A DNA stretch of 64,000 nt. Origin: Sedimentibacter sp. MB35-C1 (GTDB taxonomy: Bacteria; Bacillota; Clostridia; Tissierellales; Sedimentibacteraceae). The notes under the pieces are model-generated. The model worked only from the letters and a program-made list of their open reading frames with translations. It had not been told where the DNA came from and did no database searches. Positions 41,246 through 49,674 of the stretch are shown one piece after another. How positions within the stretch are numbered: the first letter of the stretch is position 1; each line of letters begins with the position of its first letter. The translations under genes and the position numbers were made by a program. The stretch spans positions 1,550,001-1,614,000 of the forward strand of contig NZ_CP133188.1 of NCBI RefSeq assembly GCF_030913635.1. The letters run 5' to 3'.

Positions 41246-42697
41246 ATGGCATTAATGACTGGTGAACAGTATATTGAAAGTATTAAGAAGATGAACATGC
41301 AGATATACATGTTCGGAGAAAAGATTGGAAGCTCTGTTGATAATCCCATTCTCAGACCTTCCCTTAACTCTGTAAAGGCAACATATGATCTTGCGCAAAT
41401 GCCTGAATATGAAGACCTAATGACTGCTAAATCATCCCTTACGGGTGAAAAAGTCAACAGATTCACTCATATTCATCAAAACACGGAAGATCTGGTTAAA
41501 AAAGTAAAAATGCAGAGACTTTTGGGACAAAAAACCGCATCATGCTTTCAAAGATGTGTGGGAATGGATGCATTTAATGCGGTGTACAGCACTACTTATG
41601 AAATTGATAAGAAGTATGGCACAAAATACTATGACAATTTTGTTGAATATCTGAAGTATGTTCAGCAAAACGATTTGACTGTGGACGGAGCAATGACAGA
41701 CCCTAAGGGTGATCGCTCCAAATCGCCGAGCAAGCAGGCGGACCCAGATTTGTACCTGAGAGTAGTTGAAAGAAGAGAAGACGGAGTGGTCGTAAGAGGA
41801 GCCAAGGCTCATCAGACAGGCATATGTAATTCTCACGAGGTTCTTGTAATGCCTACTATAGCGCTGGGACCTGATGACAGAGACTATGCGGTTGCATTTT
41901 CTGTTCCGGTTGATGCGGACGGCGTAATGATGATTATAGGAAGACAGTCATGTGATACAAGAAAGCTTGAGGGTTCAAAGCTTGATGTTGGAAACAGCCA
42001 ATTCGGCGGAATGGAAGCACTTGTTATATTTGAAGATGTATTTGTTCCAAATGACAGACTGTTTTTAAACGGCGAAACAGAATATGCCGGCATGATGGTT
42101 GAGAGATTTGCAGGATATCACAGACAGAGCTACGGCGGATGTAAAGTTGGAGTAGGTGATGTGTTGATAGGTGCAGCAGCATTGATTGCCGATTACAACG
42201 GTGCTCAGAAGGCATCTCACATTAAGGACAAATTAATTGAAATGACTCATTTGAACGAAACCTTGTACAGCTGCGGAATCGCATGTTCGGCAGAGGGATC
42301 AAAAACAGAATCCGGAAACTATATAATTAATCTGCTGTTGGCTAATGTTTGTAAGCAGAATATTACAAGATTCCCATATGAAATAGCTAGATTAGCTGAG
42401 GATATTGCGGGAGGATTAATGGTTACCGCTCCTTCTGAAAAAGATTTGAAGGATCCTAAGCTTGGAAAATATATAGAAAAATACCTGCAGGGAGTGGATG
42501 GAGTTTCCGTTGAGGACAGGCTGAAGGTTCTGAGACTTATAGAAAACATTACGCTGGGAACGGCAGCTGTAGGCTACAGGACAGAATCAATGCACGGGGC
42601 AGGATCTCCGCAGGCACAGAGAATAATGATAGCAAGACAAGGAAACATTGATTCAAAGAAAAGTCTTGCAAAAGAAATTGCGAGAATCGACGATTAG
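41246..42697 (+). CDS. abfD: 4-hydroxybutyryl-CoA dehydratase / vinylacetyl-CoA isomerase
   Basis: 483 residues, the family length. Dehydrates 4-hydroxybutyryl-CoA to crotonyl-CoA by a radical mechanism using FAD and a [4Fe-4S] cluster. The cluster ligands are all present: CFQRC (Cys100 and Cys104) and YHRQSYGGC (His292 and Cys299), the three-Cys one-His set of the Clostridium aminobutyricum enzyme. Other family blocks are GAKAHQTG near 185 and YRTESMHGAGSPQAQR near 456, which carries the catalytic Glu. AAGGAG precedes the ATG. First gene of the sigma-54 operon. The retained ligands argue against a flavin hydroxylase relative; identification is firm. Confidence 0.95.
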   Translation: MALMTGEQYIESIKKMNMQIYMFGEKIGSSVDNPILRPSLNSVKATYDLAQMPEYEDLMTAKSSLTGEKVNRFTHIHQNTEDLVKKVKMQRLLGQKTASCFQRCVGMDAFNAVYSTTYEIDKKYGTKYYDNFVEYLKYVQQNDLTVDGAMTDPKGDRSKSPSKQADPDLYLRVVERREDGVVVRGAKAHQTGICNSHEVLVMPTIALGPDDRDYAVAFSVPVDADGVMMIIGRQSCDTRKLEGSKLDVGNSQFGGMEALVIFEDVFVPNDRLFLNGETEYAGMMVERFAGYHRQSYGGCKVGVGDVLIGAAALIADYNGAQKASHIKDKLIEMTHLNETLYSCGIACSAEGSKTESGNYIINLLLANVCKQNITRFPYEIARLAEDIAGGLMVTAPSEKDLKDPKLGKYIEKYLQGVDGVSVEDRLKVLRLIENITLGTAAVGYRTESMHGAGSPQAQRIMIARQGNIDSKKSLAKEIARIDD

Positions 42698-42727
42698 TGT
42701 AAAATATTATTGCAAGGAGATAGAGAT

Positions 42728-45700
42728 ATGACAAAACGCAGAACTCAAACAATGGACGGCAATACGGCGGCAGCATATTCATCATATGCTTTTACCGATG
42801 TTGCCGCAATATATCCCATAACACCATCATCACCAATGGCAGGCCATGTTGATGAATGGGCTTCACAGGGGAAAAAGAATATTTTCGGTGAAACCGTCCT
42901 GGTAAAGGAAATGCAGTCAGAAGGCGGTGCGGCAGGAACGCTGCACGGATCGCTACAGTCAGGGGCGCTGACATCAACCTATACTGCTTCACAGGGCTTA
43001 CTATTAAAAATACCAAACATGTATAAAATTGCGGGTGAATTGCTTCCAGCCGTATTTCATGTCAGCGCCCGTTCACTGGCATCAAATTCATTAAGTATAT
43101 TTGGTGACCATCAGGACGTTATGGCTACGAGACAGACAGGTTTTACGCTTTTGGCATCGAGTGGCGTTCAGCAGGCTCTTGATTTAGCTGCTGTTGCCCA
43201 TTTAAGTGCTATAAAATCGCGACTTCCAGTTCTTCACTTTTTCGATGGCTTCAGAACGTCTCATGAAATGCAGAAAATTGAGGTTCTTGAATATGATGAA
43301 TTGGCTAAGCTGGTTGATTATGAAGCCATCAAAGAATTCAGAAATCATGCTCTGAGCCCGAATCATCCGGTGCTTAGAGGAACAACACAGAATCCTGATG
43401 TATTCTTTCAGTTGAGAGAATCAATAAATAAATTCCATGATGCAGTACCGGGAGTTGTACAGTCATACATGGATGAAATCAATAAACTTACAGGAAGAAA
43501 TTACAAACTTTTCAACTATTACGGTGCAGAGGATGCAGAAAACATAATTATCGCTATGGGATCAGGATGTGAAACCATAAGTGAGGTCATTGATTATCTC
43601 AATGCAAAGGGAGAAAAGGTAGGTTTGGTTGAGGTTCATCTTTACAGACCGTTCGATGCTGAATTTATGCTTCGTCAAATTCCGAAGACAGTGAAAAAAA
43701 TAGCTGTGCTTGATAGAACAAAAGAACCGGGATCAAACGGAGAACCTCTGTATCTTGACGTTAAAAATGCATTTTACAATGCAGAAAACGCTCCAATAAT
43801 TGTAGGAGGAAGATATGGTCTGGGCTCGAAAGATTTCAAACCGGACGATGCAATTGCAGTATTTGAAAATTTAAAGCTTGATAATCCAAAAAATGATTTT
43901 ACCGTAAGCATTGTTGATGACGTTACATTTAAATCACTGCCTGTAAGCAATGAAAGTATAGATCCGACACCTAAGGGAACAATTGCATGTAAATTCTGGG
44001 GATACGGCTCTGACGGAACAGTAAGTGCTAATAAATCAGCAATTAAAATTATCGGAGACAATACTGATTTCTATGCTCAGGCGTACTTTGAATATGATGC
44101 TAAAAAGTCAGGCGGACTTACTATTTCGCATCTAAGATTCGGAAAATCTCCTATTAAGGAACCATATAACATTAACAGAGCGGACTTTATTGCATGCCAT
44201 AATCAGGCATATGTTAGTAAGTACAATCTGACCTCAGGAATAAAAAAGGGTGGAACATTCCTGCTGAACTGTATCTGGAGCGAGGAAGAGCTTGAAAAAT
44301 ACCTGCCTGCAGCTCTAAAAAGAAGTATAGCGGCTAACGAAGTTAAGTTTTATATCATAGATGCTGTTGATATAGCAAAAGAAGTTGGACTTGGCGGAAA
44401 GATCAACATGGTAATGCAATCTGCATTTTTCAGACTTGCGGACATAATTCCTACAGAGGATTTTGTTAAATATCTGAAGAACGAAGTTGAAAAATCTTAC
44501 GGAAGCAAAGGACAGAACATTGTTGATATGAATAACCTTGCAATTGACAAGGGTATTGAAAGCATAAAAAGAGTTAACGTTCCGGAGTCATGGAAAACAG
44601 CTGAAGATGAAGCTGTAAAGAAAAATTCAGAAGTTCCTGAATTCGTAGAAGACGTAATATTTGTTATGAACAGACAGGAGGGAGACAATCTTCCGGTAAG
44701 TTCATTTAATGAGAGAGAAGACGGTTCATTCCCACTGGGAGTTACTGCTTGGGAAAAGAGAGAAATAGCTATAGATGTTCCATTGTGGAATCCGGATAAA
44801 TGTATTCAATGTAACCAATGTTCTTACGTTTGTCCACATGCTGTTATAAGACCGACACTTATTTCTGAAGAAGAAATGAAAAATGCTCCTGAAGGATTTA
44901 AAGCTGTGAATGCAGTTGGATTTAAAAATATGAAGTATCATCTGGCTATATCTGCGCAGGATTGTACAGGATGCGGAAGCTGTGTAAACATATGTCCTGC
45001 TAAAGAGCATGCAATAGAAATGAAACCTCTGGCAGAAAACAGAGAGAAATATATTAATGACTGGAACTTTGCTAATGAAATAGTTCAGAAAGAAATTCCG
45101 GAAAAAGTTGAACGTACTGTTAAGGGAAGCCAGTTTAAAAAACCTCTGCTTGAATTTTCAGGTGCTTGTGCAGGATGCGGTGAAACACCTTACGCAAAAC
45201 TGGTTACACAGCTGTTCGGCGACAGAATGATGATTTCAAATGCAGCAGGCTGTTCAACAGTTTGGGGAGGTTCACCACAGGTATCATATACAACAAATGA
45301 AAAAGGACACGGACCTTCATGGGGATTCTCACTGTTTGAAGACAATGCTGAGTATGGCTTCGGTATGTACCTTGGTGTTCAGAAAATAAGAGGTTCAGCT
45401 AAGTTAAAAGCAGATGCAGCTGTAGAAAGCGCAGAAGGAAAGTTAAAAGATGCTTTAAATGAATGGATCGACGGATTTGATAAATCAGAAGGAACAAGAG
45501 ATAGAGCTGACAAACTTACAGCAGCGCTGGAAGAAGAAAAAGGAAGCGATAAGCTTTTAAATGAATTATATGATATAAGAGATTACTTTGTAAAAAGATC
45601 ACACTGGATATTCGGTGGAGACGGATGGGCTTATGACATAGGTTACGGTGGAGTGGACCATGTTCTTGCATCTGGCGAAAATGTAAACTTGCTTGTATTT

Positions 45701-46261
45701 GATACTGAAGTATATTCAAATACTGGAGGACAGTCATCAAAGGCAACTCCTACAGCAGCAATTGCAGAATTTGCTTCAAGCGGAAAGAGAACAAGGAAGA
45801 AAGACCTTGGAATGATGGCAATGAGCTATGGATATGTATATGTTGCTCAAATAGCTATGGGTGCAGATAAAAACCAAACTCTTAAAGCAATAATTGAGGC
45901 TGAAAACTATCCGGGACCGTCACTTGTAATCGCTTATTCACCATGTATAAATCATGGAATCAAGGCAGGCATGGGCAAATCTCAGATACATGAAAAAGAA
46001 GCTGTAGATGCAGGATATTGGACACTGTACAGATACAATCCGCTGCTTGAAAATGATGGAGAAAATCCGTTTGTTCTTGATTCAAAAGAGCCAACAGCTG
46101 ACTTTAAAGAATTTTTAATGAGCGAAGTAAGATATGCATCACTGTACAAACTTTTCCCTGACAAAGCAGATGAATTGTTTGAAAAAGCAAAGGAAGATGC
46201 AGAGTATAGATATGAGAGATATCTTAAAATGGCGCATATGCCCGGCAAGGTAAACGCATAG
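42728..46261 (+). CDS. nifJ: Pyruvate:ferredoxin (flavodoxin) oxidoreductase
   Basis: 1177 residues from the ATG at 42728, behind AAGGAG, 30 bases after abfD. Single-chain enzyme that oxidises pyruvate to acetyl-CoA and CO2 and reduces ferredoxin. Domains in order: pyrimidine-binding domain (YAFTDVAAIYPITPSSPMAGH), domain II, gamma-type domain (about 420-600), two [4Fe-4S] clusters (CIQCNQCSYVCPH near 695 and CTGCGSCVNICP near 752), and the C-terminal thiamine diphosphate domain with CAGCGETPY, HWIFGGDGWAYDIGYGG and TEVYSNTGGQSSKATP. Its place in a sigma-54 operon with abfD suggests a pathway-dedicated copy. Action on another 2-oxo acid cannot be excluded. Confidence 0.95.
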   Translation: MTKRRTQTMDGNTAAAYSSYAFTDVAAIYPITPSSPMAGHVDEWASQGKKNIFGETVLVKEMQSEGGAAGTLHGSLQSGALTSTYTASQGLLLKIPNMYKIAGELLPAVFHVSARSLASNSLSIFGDHQDVMATRQTGFTLLASSGVQQALDLAAVAHLSAIKSRLPVLHFFDGFRTSHEMQKIEVLEYDELAKLVDYEAIKEFRNHALSPNHPVLRGTTQNPDVFFQLRESINKFHDAVPGVVQSYMDEINKLTGRNYKLFNYYGAEDAENIIIAMGSGCETISEVIDYLNAKGEKVGLVEVHLYRPFDAEFMLRQIPKTVKKIAVLDRTKEPGSNGEPLYLDVKNAFYNAENAPIIVGGRYGLGSKDFKPDDAIAVFENLKLDNPKNDFTVSIVDDVTFKSLPVSNESIDPTPKGTIACKFWGYGSDGTVSANKSAIKIIGDNTDFYAQAYFEYDAKKSGGLTISHLRFGKSPIKEPYNINRADFIACHNQAYVSKYNLTSGIKKGGTFLLNCIWSEEELEKYLPAALKRSIAANEVKFYIIDAVDIAKEVGLGGKINMVMQSAFFRLADIIPTEDFVKYLKNEVEKSYGSKGQNIVDMNNLAIDKGIESIKRVNVPESWKTAEDEAVKKNSEVPEFVEDVIFVMNRQEGDNLPVSSFNEREDGSFPLGVTAWEKREIAIDVPLWNPDKCIQCNQCSYVCPHAVIRPTLISEEEMKNAPEGFKAVNAVGFKNMKYHLAISAQDCTGCGSCVNICPAKEHAIEMKPLAENREKYINDWNFANEIVQKEIPEKVERTVKGSQFKKPLLEFSGACAGCGETPYAKLVTQLFGDRMMISNAAGCSTVWGGSPQVSYTTNEKGHGPSWGFSLFEDNAEYGFGMYLGVQKIRGSAKLKADAAVESAEGKLKDALNEWIDGFDKSEGTRDRADKLTAALEEEKGSDKLLNELYDIRDYFVKRSHWIFGGDGWAYDIGYGGVDHVLASGENVNLLVFDTEVYSNTGGQSSKATPTAAIAEFASSGKRTRKKDLGMMAMSYGYVYVAQIAMGADKNQTLKAIIEAENYPGPSLVIAYSPCINHGIKAGMGKSQIHEKEAVDAGYWTLYRYNPLLENDGENPFVLDSKEPTADFKEFLMSEVRYASLYKLFPDKADELFEKAKEDAEYRYERYLKMAHMPGKVNA

Positions 46262-46301
46262 CTTTATAAGAATAATTGTTATCAAAAAATGGAGGATTCA
46301 A

Positions 46302-47459
46302 ATGAAATATTTATCTAATGTTGCCAATACCTACCCTGCTTCAGGTATCAGAAAAATGTTTGACTTAGCAGAACAATATCCTGATGCCATAAAGTTAACA
46401 GTTGGAGAGCCTAATTTTGACACTCCGGTTAACATAAAAGAAGCTGCAAAGCAGGCAATAGACCAAGGATTTACTCACTATTGCCCTAATGCAGGATTGA
46501 AGGAATTAAGGCAGGCTATAGCAGAAGAATATGCAAAATATTCAAAGGACTACAGTTTTGAAAATGTAATGGTTACAGTAGGAGGAATGGAAGCTATTTA
46601 TCTTTCGCTGCTTTCAACTGTTAATCCGGGCGAAGAGGTCATAATACCGGATCCTTGTTTTCCAAACTACGTAGGTCAGGTTATGATGGCTGGAGCGGTT
46701 CCTGTATCTGTTCCAATATATGAAGAAAATGACTTTAAGATTCAGGCTGGTGACATTGAAAAAGCAATAACAGGCAAAACAAGAGCCATTCTTTTGAATT
46801 CGCCCAGCAATCCGCTTGGCTCGGTTCTTGACAAAGATGAGATAATCAAAATAGCAGAATTGGCTGAAAAATATGATCTATTAGTAATATCAGATGAAGT
46901 TTATGACAGGCTGGTTTTTGACAACAAGGAATATTTCAGCATTGCGCAGATTCCAGAAGTAAGGGACAGAGTACTGGTTATAAACAGTTTTTCAAAAACT
47001 CATGCTATGACGGGCTGGAGAATAGGATTCGTACTTGGCAAAAAAGAAATAATATCCATAATGCCTAAGCTTCAGGAAGGACTGGTTTCATGTGTGTCTA
47101 CTTTTACGCAGAAAGCTGCTATAGAGGCAATGAAGGGTAGTGACCAGGAAATCAAAAAAATGTACAATGACTATCTGAGAAGAAGAGATATACTTATAGA
47201 CGGGCTTAACGACATACCGGGTATAACATGTAAAAAATCTCCTGGAAGCTTCTATGCATTTGCTAATATCAAGGCTTTTGGCAAGACTTCTGCAGAATTC
47301 GCTGAGGAACTTGTAAAGTATGCGGGAGTAGTTACTGTTCCAGGGTCTGCATTTGGCACAATGGGAGAAGGATATTTGCGTACGGTATTTGCAAATTCTG
47401 ATGAAAATTTAAAAGAAGCAGTTAAAAGAATAGGCGAGTACGTGAGAAAAACATATTAA
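46302..47459 (+). CDS. Class I pyridoxal-phosphate aminotransferase
   Basis: 385 residues, aspartate-aminotransferase fold type I. Visible: KLTVGEPNFDTPVNIKEAA at the start, TVGGMEAIYLSLLSTVNPGEE near 92, NSPSNPLGSVL near 167, SDEVYDRLVF near 199, the PLP lysine in NSFSKTHAMTGWRIG near 230, and the substrate Arg in GEGYLRTVFANS near 358. Transfers an amino group to 2-oxoglutarate or pyruvate. It is not the class III type used for GABA, so a 2-amino acid is the likelier substrate. GGAGG precedes the ATG. Third gene of the abfD operon; substrate not determined. Confidence 0.88.
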   Translation: MKYLSNVANTYPASGIRKMFDLAEQYPDAIKLTVGEPNFDTPVNIKEAAKQAIDQGFTHYCPNAGLKELRQAIAEEYAKYSKDYSFENVMVTVGGMEAIYLSLLSTVNPGEEVIIPDPCFPNYVGQVMMAGAVPVSVPIYEENDFKIQAGDIEKAITGKTRAILLNSPSNPLGSVLDKDEIIKIAELAEKYDLLVISDEVYDRLVFDNKEYFSIAQIPEVRDRVLVINSFSKTHAMTGWRIGFVLGKKEIISIMPKLQEGLVSCVSTFTQKAAIEAMKGSDQEIKKMYNDYLRRRDILIDGLNDIPGITCKKSPGSFYAFANIKAFGKTSAEFAEELVKYAGVVTVPGSAFGTMGEGYLRTVFANSDENLKEAVKRIGEYVRKTY

Positions 47460-47522
47460 TTAAAGGTTTCAATTTTCTAACCGTACGAATAAAACGAATC
47501 GGCTGGAATTGACATACAACAT

Positions 47523-47563
47523 CTCCATGTATTTTGTAAGATTATGCTGCAGAATACATGGAG
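47523..47563. other. Perfect 11-bp inverted repeat between aminotransferase and dehydrogenase genes
   Basis: CTCCATGTATT/AATACATGGAG with a 19-base loop; no T-run follows. A TTGACA lies 8 bp upstream (47509-47514) but no good -10 is spaced from it. It could be an operator, an mRNA processing hairpin or a weak attenuator inside the operon. Confidence 0.5.
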
Positions 47564-47610
47564 GGTACTTACTAAAATGAATAAAATATATAAATATAAT
47601 GGAGGATTTT

Positions 47611-48774
47611 ATGAACCCAAATGTTACAAAACCATTTTCCTTTGAATTACCTACTAAAATCGAATTCGGCAAAGGAAGCATTAAAAAATTACCTCAATTG
47701 TTGAAAGAATTCAACGTTAAAAAACCACTGTTTGTTACAGGAAGCGGAAGCACAAGAAAAGTACTTCTTCCAAAAGTTACAGTATATTTAGAAGAAGCAG
47801 GAATCGAATACGCAGTTTTTGATAAAATTGAAGCAAATCCTAAGGACTATAATGTAGAGGAAGCTGCAAAATTTGCAATAGAAAATAAAACAGACGGTAT
47901 AATTGCACTGGGTGGAGGAAGCCCTATAGATGCAGCTAAAGCAGCCTCAGCAATCATAACTTACGGCGGATCTTTGAAAGATTATTATGGTAGATGGAAA
48001 GTTAAGGGACCTGTTCAGCCATTTATAGTAATTCCAACAACTGCGGGCTCAGGCAGTGAAGTTACTTTTTCTTCAGTAATTACAGACACAAATGAACAAT
48101 TTAAGAAAACAGTAAAGAGCCAGTATTTTGGACCAAAGGTTGCTCTGCTTGATCCAGATTTGTTAGTTTCTCTTCCAGCTTCAATCACTGCAGCAACAGG
48201 TATAGATGCTCTTACACATGCTATTGAGGCATATTCATGCACAGAATCAGAGCCTGTATCAGATGCATGTGCATTATACGCAATCGAACTGATTTCTGAA
48301 AGCATTCGTGAAGCAGTTTTCAATCCTACAAACATGGATGCAAGATCAGGAATGCTTATGGGAAGCACTCTTGCAGGTATAGCTTTCAGCCACTCCGATG
48401 TTGCATCGGTACACTGCATGGCAGAAGCTATGGGAAGTTTGTATGATGCGGCTCACGGAGTATGCAACGCAATTCTTCTTCCATACGTTATGGAATACAG
48501 CCTTGACTACGCTGTTGAAAGATATGCGAGAATAGGAAGAATAATGGGTTCAACTGCTGCAGATGACAGACAGGCTGCAAAAGATGCTGTTGAAATAGTT
48601 AAACAGATGGTTAAGGATATAAAACTGCCGACACTCAGCGATATAGGAATTAAAAAAGAAGACATAGATAAGCTTGCGCACATGTCTGAGGAAAACGGCT
48701 CTACACCAAGCAATCCAAGACCAATGACTAAGAAAGAATATGTTGAATTGTTTAATATCGCTATTAATGATTAA
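47611..48774 (+). CDS. Iron-containing alcohol dehydrogenase (possible 4-hydroxybutyrate dehydrogenase)
   Basis: 387 residues from the ATG at 47611, about eight bases after GGAGG; a codon four triplets earlier would be too close. NAD-dependent type III alcohol dehydrogenase fold: TKIEFGKGSIKKLPQLL, GGGSPIDAAKA near 94, the strand IVIPTTAGSGSEV near 133, and the metal site with Asp and His in GIDALTHAIEAY near 196, His in VHCMAEAMGS and His in DAAHGVCNA near 279. In clostridial GABA and succinate fermentation such an enzyme reduces succinate semialdehyde to 4-hydroxybutyrate, which would feed abfD once activated with CoA. The neighbour abfD makes that the best guess; butanol-type activity is the alternative. 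Confidence 0.8.
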   Translation: MNPNVTKPFSFELPTKIEFGKGSIKKLPQLLKEFNVKKPLFVTGSGSTRKVLLPKVTVYLEEAGIEYAVFDKIEANPKDYNVEEAAKFAIENKTDGIIALGGGSPIDAAKAASAIITYGGSLKDYYGRWKVKGPVQPFIVIPTTAGSGSEVTFSSVITDTNEQFKKTVKSQYFGPKVALLDPDLLVSLPASITAATGIDALTHAIEAYSCTESEPVSDACALYAIELISESIREAVFNPTNMDARSGMLMGSTLAGIAFSHSDVASVHCMAEAMGSLYDAAHGVCNAILLPYVMEYSLDYAVERYARIGRIMGSTAADDRQAAKDAVEIVKQMVKDIKLPTLSDIGIKKEDIDKLAHMSEENGSTPSNPRPMTKKEYVELFNIAIND

Positions 48775-48800
48775 CATATAATTGCATCAAGCCAAAAGAT

Positions 48801-48875
48801 CCGGCGGAAGCAAAGAAATCCGCTTCTGTCGGTTCACATATTACATTTAACTGTAATAGAGCCGACGTGGCTCTA
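48801..48875. other. Two hairpins in the leader of the NFU-like gene
   Basis: CCGGCGGAAGC/GCTTCTGTCGG (48801-48811, 48822-48832; 11 pairs, two G-U) and the perfect TAGAGCC-N5-GGCTCTA (48857-48875). Neither is followed by a T-run, so they are not ordinary terminators. They may tune expression of the two small downstream genes. Confidence 0.45.
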
Positions 48876-48897
48876 AAACACCGGGGAGCATGTTTAC

Positions 48898-49185
48898 ATG
48901 ATTATTAATGAAATTGAAAATGTGTTAGACAAACATGTCAGACCTAAGCTTTCACAGCATTACGGTGATGTAAGGGTTATTTCCTTTGAAGACGGCGTCG
49001 TGGTTATTTCGCTCATGGGGCAATGCAAAAACTGCCCGTCGGCGCAGATTACGGTTGAAACCATCATCGAGTCGGAAATAAAAAAACACATACCAGAGGT
49101 AAGCAGGGTCTTATTGGTAAACAACGTCAGCGACGATTTATTGGACTTTGCTAAAAAAGTACTAAGCAAGAAATTAAAGGGCTAA
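48898..49185 (+). CDS. NFU-type Fe-S scaffold/carrier protein
   Basis: 95 residues, a single NifU C-terminal domain. The cluster-binding CX2C sits in MGQCKNCPSAQITVETIIESEI near residues 40-61. NFU proteins pass [4Fe-4S] clusters to target enzymes. In this operon both AbfD and pyruvate:ferredoxin oxidoreductase need such clusters, so a dedicated delivery role is reasonable but not proven. GGGGAG precedes the ATG. The next small gene starts two bases after its stop. Confidence 0.85.
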   Translation: MIINEIENVLDKHVRPKLSQHYGDVRVISFEDGVVVISLMGQCKNCPSAQITVETIIESEIKKHIPEVSRVLLVNNVSDDLLDFAKKVLSKKLKG

Positions 49186-49186
49186 T

Positions 49187-49459
49187 ATGAAAATTGGAAT
49201 AAAGTACTGCGGCGGGTGCAATCCAACGTACGATAGAACTAAGTTGGTTAAAGAAATTATCAATAAATATTCTGACGTAGATTTTGAACCGGTAAATGAA
49301 GGGTCTGTCTATGACGGCGTGTTGATAATAAGCGGATGTAAAAGCGCCTGCGCAGATCATGAATCAATTAATTCAGGTAAAAAAATTTTTATGGATAAAG
49401 CTGAAGACATCACATTCTTAAATAAAATTTTTGAAGATATAAAATCACAAAATTTATGA
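49187..49459 (+). CDS. Small CGGCNP-motif cysteine protein, function unknown
   Basis: 90 residues, no signal peptide. Begins MKIGIKYCGGCNPTYDR, with CX2C at residues 8-11, and has a second pair CX3C in GCKSACADH near 51-55. The four cysteines suggest a metal or Fe-S site. I recall similar short proteins starting KYCGGCNPxYDR near fermentation genes of clostridia, but no function. It begins one base after the NFU gene stop and closes the operon. A cluster-insertion or regulatory partner for AbfD is an inference from place alone. Confidence 0.6.
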   Translation: MKIGIKYCGGCNPTYDRTKLVKEIINKYSDVDFEPVNEGSVYDGVLIISGCKSACADHESINSGKKIFMDKAEDITFLNKIFEDIKSQNL

Positions 49460-49537
49460 TGACGGTGACAAGCGCATATCCTAAATATTCTTTATGAAAA
49501 TATCGATTAAATACTACATTATTTCAAAAACATATAA

Positions 49538-49607
49538 ATATTAAGAGGCATAGATTAAGAGGCATAGATTAAGAGGCATATAATTAGAGGCATAGATTAA
49601 GAGGCAT
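49538..49607. repeat. Five tandem copies of a 14-bp repeat
   Basis: Unit AGATTAAGAGGCAT; copies start at 49538, 49552, 49566, 49580 and 49594. Three are identical, the first differs at three bases and the fourth (ATAATTAGAGGCAT) at a few. They lie between the last operon gene and its terminator. Each contains AAGAGG, resembling a ribosome site, but no gene follows. Confidence 0.85.
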
Positions 49608-49650
49608 AAAACAAAGCAGCTCAACTTATCGGTTAGAGCTGCTTTGTTTT
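49608..49650. terminator. Strong bidirectional terminator between convergent operons
   Basis: Perfect 15-bp stem AAAACAAAGCAGCTC/GAGCTGCTTTGTTTT with a 13-base loop; T-runs on both strands. Serves the abfD operon (+) and the carboxyltransferase gene (-). Confidence 0.9.
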
Positions 49651-49674
49651 AGCTTTACGAATATACTTAATGAG

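Noticed and set aside
49538-49607. Possible CRISPR array
   Set aside because: The 14-bp units are directly adjacent without spacers and no cas genes are present.
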